The notes beneath the pieces are model-generated. The model was not told the origin of the DNA. It did not search any database and worked only from the letters and a program-made list of their open reading frames with translations. From assembly GCF_900114235.1 (NCBI RefSeq), contig NZ_FOSJ01000001.1, forward strand, positions 62,001-126,000: 64,000 nucleotides of DNA. The letters are read 5' to 3'. Position numbers and translations under genes: made by a program. The DNA comes from Marinilactibacillus piezotolerans. GTDB lineage: Bacteria; Bacillota; Bacilli; Lactobacillales; Carnobacteriaceae_A. Shown here in pieces: positions 1 to 8,082 of the stretch. Every line of letters starts with the position of its first letter. The stretch's first letter is position 1.

Positions 1-16
1 GAATGATGATATATAC

Positions 17-48
17 AAAAAGGATTAGACAATTGTCTAATCCTTTTT
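17..48 (-). terminator. palindromic terminator after EbsA-like gene
   Basis: A perfect 32-bp palindrome with 16-base arms, starting with A-runs and ending with T-runs. It lies just after the stop codon of the minus-strand gene at 56-490. Being symmetric, it could also stop transcription entering on the plus strand. Confidence 0.75.
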
Positions 49-55
49 ACTGTAT

Positions 56-490
56 CTAATTTACTACATTGATATTTAAATTATATTTTTCAAGTCGCTG
101 CAAAAAGAGCTGCTGACTATGTTTATTAAGATAAAATACAATTGTTTTCTGATCAGTAGTTAAAGTAACTTCCCCTCCTGGATTGCTTATTACTACTGAG
201 GTTATGTTATCAAGTTCAACTACACGATCTTTAATACCGGCAAAATAACAAAGCTGGAGTTTTTCTTCGCTGATCCTTAAATATGTTTCTTTTTTTAAAT
301 AAAATAATATTAATGCAAGTATTAAAAATAAAACGGTTCCCCAGTTAAAGCTTTCAATCGTAGTTGTAAAAACGACTGCCACGCAGAAAGATATAAAAAT
401 ACTAGAGAGATAGATCGTTTGAAATGCTGGTTCTAAGTTCAATTTTATCTTGATATTAGTTTTAACATTTGATTCTGCTTTTATATTCAT
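56..490 (-). CDS. EbsA-like small membrane protein
   Basis: This 144-residue protein has two close hydrophobic segments (about residues 28-46 and 50-65) followed by a soluble C-terminal half rich in beta-strand-like sequence, resembling a bacterial PH-type fold. The architecture, size and neighbourhood next to an RNase HI-family gene match the EbsA family of Lactobacillales, whose members are annotated loosely as pore-forming proteins without firm evidence. It is divergent from the RNase HI-like gene, with only about 40 bases between the two starts. I infer an inner membrane protein with a cytoplasmic C-terminal domain. No catalytic motif is visible, and the family assignment is moderate. Confidence 0.6.
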   Translation of the reverse strand: MNIKAESNVKTNIKIKLNLEPAFQTIYLSSIFISFCVAVVFTTTIESFNWGTVLFLILALILFYLKKETYLRISEEKLQLCYFAGIKDRVVELDNITSVVISNPGGEVTLTTDQKTIVFYLNKHSQQLFLQRLEKYNLNINVVN

Positions 491-532
491 TATCTCAATA
501 CTCCTACTTAAATTAATCGAAAGGATGACAAT

Positions 533-937
533 ATGTTAAAAGTATACACCGATGCTGCTGTAAATGGCAATCCTGGTTCTGCCGGTATAGGCATTGTGAT
601 TTCAGGAAATGGGATTTACGAACAGCTTGCTATTCCCTTGTCAGGTAAATGGGATAATCATTCAGCTGAGTGGGAAGCCATGCGTATAGCCATTAAATGG
701 GTAGAAACAAATCATACTCTTAATTCCTTAACTCTATTGTATACCGATAGTCAAGTTGTTGCTCGCTCAATTAGTAAAAAATACGTAAAAAATATTAAAT
801 TTAAACCATTTTTAACTGACTGTTTATCTTCACTGAATCATTTTCCTTTTTATGAAATCCACTGGATACCAGAAAAACAAAACAAAGGTGCGGATAATCT
901 TGCCAAACAAGGACTCCAAAAAGCAATAAATAGTTGA
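533..937 (+). CDS. RNase HI-family protein (reverse-transcriptase-like)
   Basis: A 134-residue protein with the RNase H fold. The four acidic residues expected for two-metal catalysis are present: D7 in YTDAA, E46 in SAEWEAM, D72 in YTDSQ and D121 in GADNLAKQG. It is shorter than E. coli RNase HI and lacks its basic handle region, like the YpdQ/YpeP type proteins of Bacillus. The family cleaves RNA in RNA-DNA hybrids, but activity of this subtype is variable and is inferred here only from the intact acidic set. The start is supported by AAAGGATG a few bases upstream of the ATG. Confidence 0.85.
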   Translation: MLKVYTDAAVNGNPGSAGIGIVISGNGIYEQLAIPLSGKWDNHSAEWEAMRIAIKWVETNHTLNSLTLLYTDSQVVARSISKKYVKNIKFKPFLTDCLSSLNHFPFYEIHWIPEKQNKGADNLAKQGLQKAINS

Positions 938-971
938 AGCATAATTTGTTTTATCCTTATAATTCCAGAAA

Positions 972-2288
972 TTAATTTATTTTAACAATGATGGCTTTTT
1001 CAAGTTTTTCATCCTTAATTTGAATATTTTTCATTGCAAATCCATATTCTTTAAACATCATAATACTACTTTCGCTTTTATACGCTCTTTTGCTTTCATT
1101 AATGTAAAATTCATTCAGATTATTGTAACGATCTATTGGTAAATCAAGTCCTATTTTTGCTGCAATTTTATCGATTGGAGCTTTCCCACTAACTTGCCAT
1201 GATCCTTGATTAAGCGGTTTAATATCTAGTGAATCTCCTGACATCAAAATATTATCATTAAATTCACCCACGATTTGTTCAAGTAAGTCATTCATTGTGA
1301 TAATTCCACTCGTTCCACCAAATTCATCAATTACTACAGCAAAACGGTCTTTAGTCTGTTTCATGTTACGAAACAAAACATCTGCTTTTACAGTTTCTAA
1401 AACATAATTTACTGGTCTAATAATTATGTTCTTCAAGTATTCTATATCCTTGTCATTTACTCTAAAGTAATCTTTAGTATAAAGAATACCTATAATATTA
1501 TCTGTAGATTCTTTACAAACAGGATAAATAGAATGCTGTCCCTCGCGGATGGTTTTTTCCCAGTTTTTTTCTGTATCATCCATCCATAAAAAAACAACTT
1601 CAGTTCTATGGGTCATAATATTTTCTATTGATATATCATCAAATTCAAAAACATTATGGATCATAGTCTCTTCATCTGGAAGTATTTGACCCTTTTTAGC
1701 TCCGATATCTAACATTAATCGAATTTCTTCTTCTGTATTTTCGTTTTCATCCTCGTTTGTGTTTAATCCAAATAAACGCACAATACCCGTTGTAGATGCA
1801 GAGAATAATCGAACGACCGGGGTAAACATTTTGGAAATAACAGACACTAGTCCTGACAAGAATAGAGCAATCTTTTCTGGATTTTTTAATGCGATTTGTT
1901 TAGGAACCAATTCTCCCAGTACAACAGTGAAGTAAGTAAGTAGTAAGGTTATAACCACCAAAGAAATAATACTAAGTACGGCCTCTGGAATAGCAATGCC
2001 AATAGAAGATAAGAGACTGACTAACCGGCTGGAAAAGTTCTCGGTAGCAACAGCACTGCTAAGTAAATTAACTAACGTTATTCCAATTTGTATGGTAGCT
2101 AAAAAATCTGAGGAATTCTCAGTTAATTTTTTTAATCGAACAGCTCGTTTATCTCCATTTTGAGCCATACGTTCTAATTTGTTGTCATTAATTGTGATCA
2201 CTGCAATTTCAGCGCTGGCAAATATTGCATTTAAAAATATAAAGATGAACTGCAGTGCTAATAACCACACCAATGAAATATCTGACAA
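972..2288 (-). CDS. CNNM/CorC-type transporter with CBS pair (hemolysin-family)
   Basis: The protein has an N-terminal DUF21/CNNM membrane domain (about four hydrophobic segments in residues 1-170), a central pair of CBS domains (about 200-330, including an IMTHRTEV segment) and a C-terminal CorC_HlyC domain. Such proteins are annotated as hemolysins but act in Mg2+ or Co2+ transport or its regulation. An ATG at 2309 is in frame, but GGAGGG at 2296-2301 lies 8 bases before a TTG at 2288, so I choose the TTG start (438 residues). A paralogue with the same architecture is at 39121-40401. The gene diverges from the DUF368 gene. Confidence 0.88.
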   Translation of the reverse strand: MSDISLVWLLALQFIFIFLNAIFASAEIAVITINDNKLERMAQNGDKRAVRLKKLTENSSDFLATIQIGITLVNLLSSAVATENFSSRLVSLLSSIGIAIPEAVLSIISLVVITLLLTYFTVVLGELVPKQIALKNPEKIALFLSGLVSVISKMFTPVVRLFSASTTGIVRLFGLNTNEDENENTEEEIRLMLDIGAKKGQILPDEETMIHNVFEFDDISIENIMTHRTEVVFLWMDDTEKNWEKTIREGQHSIYPVCKESTDNIIGILYTKDYFRVNDKDIEYLKNIIIRPVNYVLETVKADVLFRNMKQTKDRFAVVIDEFGGTSGIITMNDLLEQIVGEFNDNILMSGDSLDIKPLNQGSWQVSGKAPIDKIAAKIGLDLPIDRYNNLNEFYINESKRAYKSESSIMMFKEYGFAMKNIQIKDEKLEKAIIVKIN

Positions 2289-2523
2289 GTAAACACCCTC
2301 CATTAACATTTATCTATTTACTTTATTATAAACTAATTTCATTTAAATTTCTCTCATAGATATCTTTCTGATTAAATCCACCAATTTTTTACTTAAAGCA
2401 TTTATTGAAAAATCAATTTTTATAGTATATTCTTTTTATCTTAAATCTTTATTAATTCAAATACGAAATATTGATTATAAGGTATGGTTAGTCTATTATT
2501 GATAAGAAATGGAGGCTTGTAAT

Positions 2524-3366
2524 TTGCATAATAATCTAGCTAGTTGGATCATTAGTTTTATAAAAGGTATGTTTATAGGGTCTGGTGCTATCTTACCTGG
2601 AGTAAGTGGTGGAGCATTGGCAGCAGTTTTCGGGATTTATGAAAAGTTGATTCAGTTTATTTCTAATATCAAAAAAGATTTCTTATACAATATATTATAT
2701 TTTTTACCCGTTGGTTTAGGTAGTTTGTTTGGAATTGTTATATTAGCTCGTCCCATAGAGTCGCTTCTTGTTAATCATCCTGTCTATATCCTGCTCTTTT
2801 TCATGGGATGTATCTTTGGGACGGTTCCTCTTTTGTATGCGCAAGCTGGCATACATGGACGTACTATCAAACATCTTGTTCTTACAATACTTACTGCAGT
2901 GATATCTTTCATTCTTCTTGTATCAGCAAATGTTTTTTTAGATATACAAGTAGCACAAACGACTTTTACTTGGATATTAGTTGGAATGATTTTCGCATTT
3001 GGATTTATTGTCCCAGGTTTAAGTCCGTCTAATTTTCTCATATACATGAATTTATATGAACCATTGACTGGTGCTATAGGAGATTTGAATTTTTCTATAC
3101 TGATACCTGTATCATTCGGAATAGTACTTTGTGTAATCATATTCTCAAAACTGATTAACCATTTAATGAATTTATACTATACAACGATATTCCACTTTAT
3201 TTTAGGGATTGTTATTGCTTCTACAGTAATCATTTTTCCTACTATGGAACAATTCAGTGCTTTAACGATTAGTGAAATTATATTCGCCTTTATACTTGCC
3301 GCATTAGGTCTTTGTCTCGGACTTTGGATGGGTAAACTGGAAACAAAATATAAGTCGGAAGATTAA
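2524..3366 (+). CDS. DUF368 membrane protein, PopT-type undecaprenyl phosphate translocase
   Basis: A polytopic membrane protein of about 280 residues with seven or more hydrophobic segments. It has the two glycine/proline-rich signatures of DUF368: GAILPGVSGG near the N-terminus and a second, internal-repeat-like FIVPGLSPSNFL near residue 165. DUF368 proteins (PopT in Staphylococcus) have been shown to return undecaprenyl phosphate to the cytoplasmic face for reuse in wall synthesis; the role here is by homology. An ATG exists at 2509, but GGAGG at 2511-2515 overlaps it and is spaced 8 bases from a TTG at 2524, which I take as the start. Confidence 0.85.
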   Translation: MHNNLASWIISFIKGMFIGSGAILPGVSGGALAAVFGIYEKLIQFISNIKKDFLYNILYFLPVGLGSLFGIVILARPIESLLVNHPVYILLFFMGCIFGTVPLLYAQAGIHGRTIKHLVLTILTAVISFILLVSANVFLDIQVAQTTFTWILVGMIFAFGFIVPGLSPSNFLIYMNLYEPLTGAIGDLNFSILIPVSFGIVLCVIIFSKLINHLMNLYYTTIFHFILGIVIASTVIIFPTMEQFSALTISEIIFAFILAALGLCLGLWMGKLETKYKSED

Positions 3367-3484
3367 TTTTCATTAATGTAGCTAACACGATAAGAATTCA
3401 AAATAACATCTGCTGAACAAAAATGTTTTTAAACAGCACTGTATTGTAGAAATCTGACTTAATAAAATAGATTTAAAGTACAAT

Positions 3485-3522
3485 AAAACTCCCTGAAGTA
3501 TGATTTGGCTTCAGGGAGTTTT
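3485..3522. terminator. bidirectional terminator between convergent genes
   Basis: A 14-bp perfect stem (3485-3498 with 3509-3522) around a 10-base loop, with A-run and T-run at the ends. It sits between the plus-strand DUF368 gene and the minus-strand acetyltransferase gene and can serve both. Confidence 0.9.
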
Positions 3523-3551
3523 ATTATGACAATTTTATTCGTAAAGGTTTA

Positions 3552-4064
3552 TTAAATAGACTTGTAATCTTCTTTCAGCAATGCCATTAAAAGACCGTTA
3601 ACATACTTACCGTTGATATAATACTGTTGTTTCTTTTCGCCTTCAATTTGAAATCCAACTTTTTCATAAACATGAATCGCTTTTTTATTATAATCTACAA
3701 CATCTAAATTGATTTTATTCAAATTCAGTAAATTGAATCCATATTCTACTATCAGCCGAGTTGAATCAGCTGCATGTCCATTCCCTTGATGATAAGGGTC
3801 CAGCATAATTCCAAATGTCCCCGTTCTATGTCTGAAATTAAGATTAAAAAGCGCAGTATATCCTATTTTTTCATCATTCTGATAAATAATAAATTCTCTT
3901 ATCGAATCATCCGTTTGTCTATCTTCATAGTCTTTTAAGATTTTTTCTTTAGTCGTATAAGGTTCACCACACCAGTACTGCATAATATCATTGTTCTTTC
4001 TCATTTTATGAATGAAGTCTAAATCATGCTTTTCTACTGTTCGAATTTGTAATTTATCTGTCAA
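3552..4064 (-). CDS. GNAT acetyltransferase, spermidine N1-acetyltransferase (SpeG)-like
   Basis: A 170-residue GNAT protein of the RimJ/SpeG group. Segments characteristic of SpeG are recognisable: MQYWCGEPY near residue 28, an acetyl-CoA loop YHQGNGHA near 91, LNLNKINLDV near 113 and AIHVYEKVGF near 128. By homology it acetylates polyamines such as spermidine with acetyl-CoA. Related GNAT proteins modify ribosomal proteins or small amines, so the substrate is inferred. It starts with TTG, supported by AGGAGG spaced 7 bases away. It is the last gene before the bidirectional terminator. Confidence 0.75.
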   Translation of the reverse strand: MTDKLQIRTVEKHDLDFIHKMRKNNDIMQYWCGEPYTTKEKILKDYEDRQTDDSIREFIIYQNDEKIGYTALFNLNFRHRTGTFGIMLDPYHQGNGHAADSTRLIVEYGFNLLNLNKINLDVVDYNKKAIHVYEKVGFQIEGEKKQQYYINGKYVNGLLMALLKEDYKSI

Positions 4065-4112
4065 ATTGCTGCCTCCTATTTTTTTATATAATCCTTTAGA
4101 AAATGTTAAAAG

Positions 4113-5234
4113 TTATCTCTTACCCCAATACTGGAAATAATCCGTTCTTAAATAGCCATTATAAAGTTTACGCTTCTTAGTTGCTCTTTCTCCATAATGT
4201 TTTTCAAAATCCAAATCACTTGTAATAATATATTTACTCCAAGTTTTAAGCGGTCTAAAAGCTGTACCCATATCTTTATAGATTTGAGCCGCCTGTTCAA
4301 GATCTCCTAATCGCTCTCCATAAGGAGGATTTGCAACCATTACTCCAAATTCTTTATCCGTGGTAAAATCTTTGACTTGCATCTGTTTAAATTCAATACT
4401 ATGAGAAAGACCTGCTTCTAAGGCATTCTCTTTAGCAATTTCTATCATTTTATGATCAATATCGGTTCCAAGTATGTCTAGTTCAGCATCATAATCTGCT
4501 TGTTCTTCTGCTTCCTGTCTGATTTTTTCCCACATTTCTTTGGGCATCCAATCCCACTCTTCACAAAGAAACGAACGATTAAATCCCGGTGCAATATTAT
4601 GACCAATTAAAGCAGCTTCGATTGCTATCGTTCCTGATCCACATACTGGATCAACGAAAGGACGATCTTTTCTCCAAGTTGTCAACATGACTAGTGCAGC
4701 AGCCATATTCTCTTTTAGCGGTGCTCCACCTTTGCCGGTCCGGTAACCTCTTTTAAATAAACTAGGTCCTGTCGTATCAATTGTAAGTAAAACTTTATCT
4801 TTCAAAATAGCCACTTCAATTGGAAACTTAGCCCCAGTTTCCGGTAACATGCCACGACGATGATAAACCTCTTTAAGCTTATCCGCTATAGCTTTGTTAA
4901 CAATTCTTTGAACATCCGGAACACTATACAATGTAGATTTATGTGATTTACCTGAGACAGGAAAAGCGGAATCTATTGAAAGATATGCATCCCACGGTAA
5001 ACTTTTTGTCTGTTCGAATAATGAATCAAAAGTCTTTGCCTCAAATTCACCAACAATAATTTTTACCCTATCTGCAGTTCTTAACCACAGATTGGTTTTA
5101 GCTATATCTTCTTTTTCTCCCTCAAAACGAACGCGACCATTTTCGACTTGTGCTTGATAGCCTAATTGTTTCAATTCTTTTCCTACTAGAGCTTCGATTC
5201 CACTTGCTGCAGTTGCTAAAAGCTTATAGCTCAT
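4113..5234 (-). CDS. THUMP-domain rRNA (guanine-N2)-methyltransferase, RlmL/YpsC type
   Basis: A 373-residue protein with an N-terminal THUMP RNA-binding region (about 1-155) and a C-terminal Rossmann methyltransferase domain. The SAM-binding segment includes FVDPVCGSGTIAIEAA, and the catalytic N6/N2-type motif is NPPYGERLG near residue 312. This is the YpsC family related to E. coli RlmL, which methylates a guanine in 23S rRNA; the exact site is by homology. It lies downstream of rnpB as in Bacillus (ypsA-gpsB-rnpB-ypsC). The ATG is preceded by GGAAGGG. Confidence 0.88.
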   Translation of the reverse strand: MSYKLLATAASGIEALVGKELKQLGYQAQVENGRVRFEGEKEDIAKTNLWLRTADRVKIIVGEFEAKTFDSLFEQTKSLPWDAYLSIDSAFPVSGKSHKSTLYSVPDVQRIVNKAIADKLKEVYHRRGMLPETGAKFPIEVAILKDKVLLTIDTTGPSLFKRGYRTGKGGAPLKENMAAALVMLTTWRKDRPFVDPVCGSGTIAIEAALIGHNIAPGFNRSFLCEEWDWMPKEMWEKIRQEAEEQADYDAELDILGTDIDHKMIEIAKENALEAGLSHSIEFKQMQVKDFTTDKEFGVMVANPPYGERLGDLEQAAQIYKDMGTAFRPLKTWSKYIITSDLDFEKHYGERATKKRKLYNGYLRTDYFQYWGKR

Positions 5235-5270
5235 AATATATAACCCTTCCTTTTCCTTTTATAGTTTTAT

Positions 5271-5699
5271 TTAAACCATTACACCAGTCAAAATCGCTAT
5301 TCCTACAATATAAATATAAGATGAAAATTTAGAGATTTTTCTATTTCGAATCAATTCTTTAAGATTTTCTGCTTTATAAATATTTAATAATCTGACAATG
5401 AGCTCTATCGCTTCCGCAATCAATAGTAGTATAGCAATTATCCTAACTATCGAATGATTATAAGTTAACCATAAACTAATTAAAGTATATCCAAAGAGTA
5501 GAAAAAATTGAAACAAGAAAATTCTGCCTACCACTTTTTTCTTTTTATTAAGTTGATTTCCAAGCATTGAAGTCATTAGTACCACTGTCATTTGAATTTC
5601 TTTTTGTTTTTCCAGCTTTGACTTAGTCAGACCCATTATAAGATAGACTCCAATCATTATCCCATAGATAACCATCAGAATGTTAAGTATTTCTTTCAT
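5271..5699 (-). CDS. hypothetical membrane protein
   Basis: I do not recognise a family. The 142 residues form about four hydrophobic helices (about 5-24, 60-78, 84-106 and 127-141) separated by strongly basic loops such as KKKKVV near residue 53. The first charged loop (about 25-45) is long. AAAGGATC is placed upstream of the ATG. The gene lies 36 bases upstream of the rlmL-type methyltransferase gene and is probably co-transcribed with it. Confidence 0.6.
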   Translation of the reverse strand: MKEILNILMVIYGIMIGVYLIMGLTKSKLEKQKEIQMTVVLMTSMLGNQLNKKKKVVGRIFLFQFFLLFGYTLISLWLTYNHSIVRIIAILLLIAEAIELIVRLLNIYKAENLKELIRNRKISKFSSYIYIVGIAILTGVMV

Positions 5700-5735
5700 T
5701 ATTATTTTTAGATCCTTTCTATAATTGTTTTAGGA

Positions 5736-5766
5736 CAAAAATAAATCCTCCCTATGCAGGGAGGAT
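5736..5766 (-). terminator. rho-independent terminator after rnpB
   Basis: An 8-bp GC-rich stem (5745-5752 with 5759-5766) with a 6-base loop, followed on the minus strand by TTTATTTTTG. It separates rnpB from the downstream membrane protein gene. Confidence 0.85.
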
Positions 5767-5792
5767 ATAACCTGAATGAGTTGATGTTTATC

Positions 5793-5819
5793 TAGCAACT
5801 ACCTAAAAGATAGTTGCTA
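5793..5819 (-). other. hairpin between rnpB and its terminator
   Basis: A perfect 9-bp inverted repeat (5793-5801 with 5811-5819) just 3' of the rnpB end, without a T-run. It could act as a 3' processing or stability element of the precursor RNA. Confidence 0.4.
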
Positions 5820-5835
5820 TACATCATAAACAAAT

Positions 5836-6215
5836 GTGCAAATTACTATAAGCCATGTTCTGTCTAGAGAAAACGATCAGGAATGTTTTCTCCGAGATAA
5901 TCATCTGTCTGCAATCGAAATTGCCTCTTCTCTCTGTTCATTTCCAGGAGAAAAGTGCCCCTACCATATGTTTGGGTTGCTCACTCGAGGGGTTTACCGC
6001 GTTCCACCAGCAGCGTTTCCCCTGCTGCTTCGTCACTGTGGCACTTTCAAGAATACTCAGGCATAGCTAAGCCTTAGCCTTTTTTTCTGCCGTCATCCAT
6101 TAATGGAGCCGCAGCTTATTTTTTCGCTGCGCACGAACACTACAAACATCTCAGTTTGTGTGAGCATGGACTTTCCTCACATTGAAAACAATGCGCGATT
6201 ATCCGTAATTTACAC
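5836..6215 (-). ncRNA. rnpB: RNase P RNA, class B (Bacillus type)
   Basis: Catalytic RNA of ribonuclease P, which matures tRNA 5' ends. Read on the minus strand, the conserved GAGGAAAGTCCATGCTC core lies near 6165, GAAAGTGCCACAGTGACG near 6040, GGTAAACCCCTCGAG near 5995 and ACATGGCTTA near the 3' end. The ends were set by pairing the 5' GTGTAAATTAC (6205-6215) with the 3' GTAATTTGCAC (5836-5846), which form the P1 helix with one G-U pair. The length is about 380 nt. It follows gpsB by 16 bases, the usual Firmicute location. Apparent reading frames inside it are not genes. Confidence 0.95.
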
Positions 6216-6231
6216 ATTAAATATTAATTAT

Positions 6232-6546
6232 TTATTCATCATCTAATTTTGATCCAAAAACATGTCGCTCTAGATTTGATAACCTTTTTAAAATATCAAA
6301 ATTAGTCACTGAAGAACCATTTTGATTCTGACCCTGCGGTTTTGCAGCTGCCTGTTTAGATAATTCATCTAATTTATTCATCAGGCGATCATTTTCAGAC
6401 TTTAGTTGTTCAATTTCACTTTGAAATGATTCATAATCTCGAATCACTACATCTAAGAACTCATCTACTTCAGTTTGGTTATAACCGCGCATGGTAGTTT
6501 TAAAATCTTTTTCAACAATTTCTTTCTGAGTCAATTCTCTGTTCAT
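6232..6546 (-). CDS. gpsB: cell division regulator GpsB (DivIVA family)
   Basis: A 104-residue DivIVA-like protein. The N-terminal membrane- and PBP-binding domain carries the signature TTMRGYNQTEVDEFLDVV (about 17-34), followed by a coiled coil (about 36-67), a Q/N-rich linker and the C-terminal trimerisation segment NFDILKRLSNLERHVFG. GpsB couples septal and peripheral wall synthesis by binding class A PBPs. A class A PBP gene is close by (8083-10707). The order DUF1273-gpsB-rnpB matches ypsA-gpsB-rnpB of Bacillus. Confidence 0.96.
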   Translation of the reverse strand: MNRELTQKEIVEKDFKTTMRGYNQTEVDEFLDVVIRDYESFQSEIEQLKSENDRLMNKLDELSKQAAAKPQGQNQNGSSVTNFDILKRLSNLERHVFGSKLDDE

Positions 6547-6669
6547 TATTTTGCACCTCTGGTTTCTTCGATTGCTCTTTAATACATTTTATACTGCTTA
6601 AAATTTAGAAAAAAACATTTTAACTGCTTCTACATTTTAATTGTACCAAATTATACTCGTAAATAAAAG

Positions 6670-7227
6670 CTAGCTTTCAAAATGATTTTCTTCATACTCC
6701 GAAACAAAGGCTTGTAATTCATCAAAAGTTATAAAATCTAATTCATAATCATGTGAAATTTTGAATTCATTAATCATATCTAATAGAAACTTGGGTTTTC
6801 CTTCAGACTCGGTATCATAGAACAATAAGCATCCTTCTGTATGATCTATTAAAAACTGCTGATTTCCTTTAAGCTGCATAGGGTTTTTGTAAGGATAACT
6901 GGATGTATGGTTACTATAATCTGCCTTTGCAATAATTTTATCAAACAATACACGATTTCCTTCTTTCCAGTTTTCAGCAAATCCCGAATATGGCAATAAT
7001 ACTCCAAGTTTAATATCTTCATAAATTTCCTGTAATTCTAAAACAATTTCACCAACCCATAGTTCAGTACCAAGTTGTGCACTGATTAATACCCATTCCA
7101 GCCCAGTCTCAATATATTCAATCAATCTATTTTTCAAGTATTTTTTAATATAAAATAGCTTTGGATCATTTTCTGTGAAAATACTTAATTCATAGGATCT
7201 ATATCCACTTACATATAAATTTTTGAT
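6670..7227 (-). CDS. ypsA: DUF1273/YpsA family protein with apparent ATC start codon
   Basis: YpsA-family protein (SLOG/Rossmann-like fold, function unclear; linked to division and stress in Bacillus). The family signatures GLEWVLISAQLGTELW and NWKEGNR are present. The only ATG/GTG/TTG codon in frame is a TTG at 7137 that would remove the first 30 residues. Translation above it gives IKNLYVSGYRSYELSIF, which aligns end to end with the family N-terminus (M-K-x-L-x-x-[ST]-G-Y). The residue aligned with the initiator Met is the ATC codon at 7225-7227. An in-frame TGA lies four codons further up, and AAAGGTG is spaced about 9 bases before ATC. The full product would be 185 residues, the normal family size. 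Confidence 0.8.
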   Translation of the reverse strand: MKNLYVSGYRSYELSIFTENDPKLFYIKKYLKNRLIEYIETGLEWVLISAQLGTELWVGEIVLELQEIYEDIKLGVLLPYSGFAENWKEGNRVLFDKIIAKADYSNHTSSYPYKNPMQLKGNQQFLIDHTEGCLLFYDTESEGKPKFLLDMINEFKISHDYELDFITFDELQAFVSEYEENHFES

Positions 7228-7308
7228 AAAAATTCACACCTTTCTTTCCTTACCGTTCATTTGTTTGGTATTATACTAGTTAATCATCCTTAAAGGAGCG
7301 TGAAGTCA

Positions 7309-7935
7309 TTGAGCCTTAACTATCCAAATGGGCGACCTTATCATGTCAATGGTGACAAACAGGCGCAAAAAAAGCAAGTAAAATCCAAAAAACCAGATTA
7401 TAGCAATCGAGGGATGACCTTAGAAAGTGATCTTAACATAACAAATGAGCAATATCTTATAGCCAAAAAGGCCGTAATCCATAAAAAACCGATCCCTATC
7501 CAAGTTGTTAATGTAAGCTATCCAAAAAGAAGTGCTGCTAAAATTACAGAAGCTTATTACCAAAAAGCATCTACGACGGATTATAATGGTATCTATAAGG
7601 GTTTTTACTTAGATTTTGAGGCTAAAGAAACTAGAAACAAGACTTCCTTTCCGTTAAAAAACTTTCACGAACATCAGATACTGCATATGCGAGCTTGTAT
7701 GGAACAAGATGGAATTTGCTTTATTATTATAAGATTCAGTTCATTAAATCGTGTATTTGTATTGTCTTTTGATCATTTGGACAAGTGGTGGAAACAGCAA
7801 AAAGAAGCATTAGGCAAGAAATCTATTCCATTAAAGAGTATTATAGAAGAAGCATATGAGATTTCTTATGGCATTTCTCCACGTCTTCCCTATTTAGAAG
7901 CTGTAGATAAAATTATTAAATCAAAGAAATCTTAA
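7309..7935 (+). CDS. recU: Holliday junction resolvase RecU
   Basis: RecU resolves Holliday junctions during recombination and chromosome segregation. Family motifs are clear: YPNG at the N-terminus, YSNRGMTLE (about 30-40), VVNVSYPKRSAAKITEAY, STTDYNGIYKGFYLDFEAKET (split active-site D and E-x-K) and KTSFPLKNFHEHQI. A GTG at 7300 is in frame but directly abuts the AAGGAG. I therefore choose TTG at 7309, spaced 10 bases from it, giving 208 residues. It lies upstream of ponA in the same direction, as in other Firmicutes. Confidence 0.94.
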   Translation: MSLNYPNGRPYHVNGDKQAQKKQVKSKKPDYSNRGMTLESDLNITNEQYLIAKKAVIHKKPIPIQVVNVSYPKRSAAKITEAYYQKASTTDYNGIYKGFYLDFEAKETRNKTSFPLKNFHEHQILHMRACMEQDGICFIIIRFSSLNRVFVLSFDHLDKWWKQQKEALGKKSIPLKSIIEEAYEISYGISPRLPYLEAVDKIIKSKKS

Positions 7936-8082
7936 TAAATACTTTGTAAAGTATTATTGTAGTATTAAACTAAGACTAGGATTTTACCTAATATTGATAT
8001 CCGTCTTATATGTATAATTTTCTAGCAACATACGTAAATTCCCTTTTAACTTTAAAGGATTAGAACTGTAAAGGAGAACAAC

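Noticed and set aside
5836-6070. Plus-strand reading frames of 71-76 codons
   Set aside because: They lie antisense to the conserved RNase P RNA and have no ribosome binding site.
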